The notes under the pieces: model-generated
What the model was told of the DNA's origin: nothing
The model's input: only the letters and a program-made list of their open reading frames with translations
Databases searched by the model: none
From: Propionibacteriaceae bacterium
GTDB lineage: Bacteria > Actinomycetota > Actinomycetes > Propionibacteriales > Propionibacteriaceae
Direction: 5' to 3'
DNA length: 5,208 bases
NCBI GenBank assembly: GCA_030544185.1
Contig: JAUNRO010000238.1
Coordinates: 1-5,208, forward strand
Shown here: positions 4,563-5,208 of the stretch, piece after piece
How positions within the stretch are numbered: position 1 is the stretch's first letter
Layout: each line of letters opens with the position of its first letter
Position numbers and translations under genes: made by a program

Positions 4563-5208
4563 TCAGTCGCCGGGGGTGAGGGGTTGGGTGGACTCATAGG
4601 TGTGTCCGGTGGGGGTGGTGGTGGTGACGATGTGGCCGCGGTCGGGGTCTTGGTGTGCGGTGGCGCGCCAGCCGGGGGCTTGTTTGGTGTGGTTGCACGC
4701 CTCGCACAGTCCTTGGCCGTTGACATAGGAGGTGTCTCCACCGCGGGCGTGGGTGTGGGCGTGATCGGTCTGGCGGATGGCTGCCCCGCACCACGGGGAG
4801 CGGCACCACTGATCACGCAACGCGATCAACAACGCCAGCGCTTTGGGGAACAACCGGGCCGCCGACTCCATCCGGATCAGCCGGCCCGGGCCCCGGAACA
4901 ACCGGCGCAGCGCAAGGCGCTGTTCGCTGTCGATCGTGTCGGTGATCAGCCGCCGCACCCACCCGGGCGGCATCGGGCCATAGTCGTGGACGTGGGCGGG
5001 TTCGTTGGTCTCCCCGAGCAGGGCCTGGTCGGTGATCACCACATTGATCATCACTGTGGCGGGGTGGTGGGCGGGCTGCCCGGTGACCCGTTCGATCAAG
5101 GTGTCAGCCATGATCGCCCCCCGCCCCCGGGTTTCGGTGGTGGCCCCGTTCGCCTGCGCCCGATCCGCCGCCTGCCGCAACGCCGCATACACCGCAATCC
5201 CCTCGGTC
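4563..5208 (-). CDS. DUF222/13E12-type HNH endonuclease (5' end outside window)
   Basis: The frame is open from the right edge to a stop at 4563-4565, giving 214 visible residues, the C-terminal part of a family usually 400-500 residues long. The GTG at 5192 is internal and not the likely start. The first visible part (IAVYAALRQAADRA, RGAIMADTLIERVTGQ) and the mid-region (YGPMPPGWVRRLI, LRRLFRGPGRLIRMES) match the DUF222 portion. The HNH domain spans about 4685-4805 with CRSPWC, TDHAHTHARGG, YVNGQGLCEACNHTK and APGW, supplying a four-Cys zinc site and the Asp-His, Asn and His positions of the nuclease fold. A Pro/Thr-rich tail follows. These proteins occur in many copies in actinomycete genomes, partly as the 13E12 repeat family of mycobacteria. 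Their targets are largely unknown. All four visible Tyr codons are TAT, as in the neighbours, so no recent transfer is evident. Confidence 0.9.
   Translation of the reverse strand, partial: TEGIAVYAALRQAADRAQANGATTETRGRGAIMADTLIERVTGQPAHHPATVMINVVITDQALLGETNEPAHVHDYGPMPPGWVRRLITDTIDSEQRLALRRLFRGPGRLIRMESAARLFPKALALLIALRDQWCRSPWCGAAIRQTDHAHTHARGGDTSYVNGQGLCEACNHTKQAPGWRATAHQDPDRGHIVTTTTPTGHTYESTQPLTPGD

Noticed and set aside
4514..4816. Longer 209-codon form of the DUF6504 gene
   Set aside because: The added part overlaps the HNH gene in another frame, is Pro/Thr-rich low-complexity sequence typical of shadows, and runs through the SOS-like site. The start at 4513 has its own ribosome binding site.

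Overview
The window is high-GC DNA with C/G-rich third codon positions, strong AGGAGG-type ribosome binding sites, a Cheo-type LexA box, a DUF6504 protein and a DUF222/13E12-type HNH protein. Together these point to an actinomycete (Actinomycetota). The order cannot be fixed from sequence alone; Propionibacteriales or Micrococcales would fit, but that is inference.

Layout. (1) Positions 1-2011, minus strand: the first 670 codons of a DnaE2/ImuC-type error-prone DNA polymerase III alpha subunit, whose 3' end lies beyond the left edge. (2) Positions 2012-2233: a 222-bp divergent intergenic region. It holds a near-consensus LexA/SOS box (2037-2052) inside a perfect 11-bp dyad (2030-2059), followed by several smaller dyads. 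(3) Positions 2234-3154 and 3277-4164, plus strand: two tandem paralogous lipoproteins, each with a lipobox, a Pro/Thr-rich linker, a peptidoglycan-binding domain and a YkuD L,D-transpeptidase domain. The second has the intact SHGCVR active site. The first has lost the catalytic cysteine (SHRGIR) but is otherwise well preserved, so it looks like a pseudoenzyme. (4) Positions 4187-4513, minus strand: a 108-residue DUF6504 protein, convergent with the second transpeptidase and preceded by a weaker SOS-box-like dyad at 4533-4548. (5) Positions 4563-5208, minus strand: the C-terminal part of a DUF222/13E12-type HNH endonuclease that enters from the right edge.

How the parts may work together. dnaE2 is very likely under direct LexA control and would support mutagenic translesion synthesis after DNA damage. 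DUF6504 proteins, as far as I recall, occur near DnaE2/ImuB-type polymerase genes in actinomycetes, so the two minus-strand genes may be remnants of one SOS mutagenesis neighbourhood, split by a duplicated cell-wall cross-linking module. The transpeptidase pair would sit on the outer face of the membrane and act on peptidoglycan, the active copy making 3-3 cross-links and the inactive copy perhaps binding or modulating. The SOS dyad carries a GATAAT hexamer on each strand, so rightward transcription toward the inactive transpeptidase is possible but unproven. No RNA genes, CRISPR arrays or insertion-sequence ends were seen.
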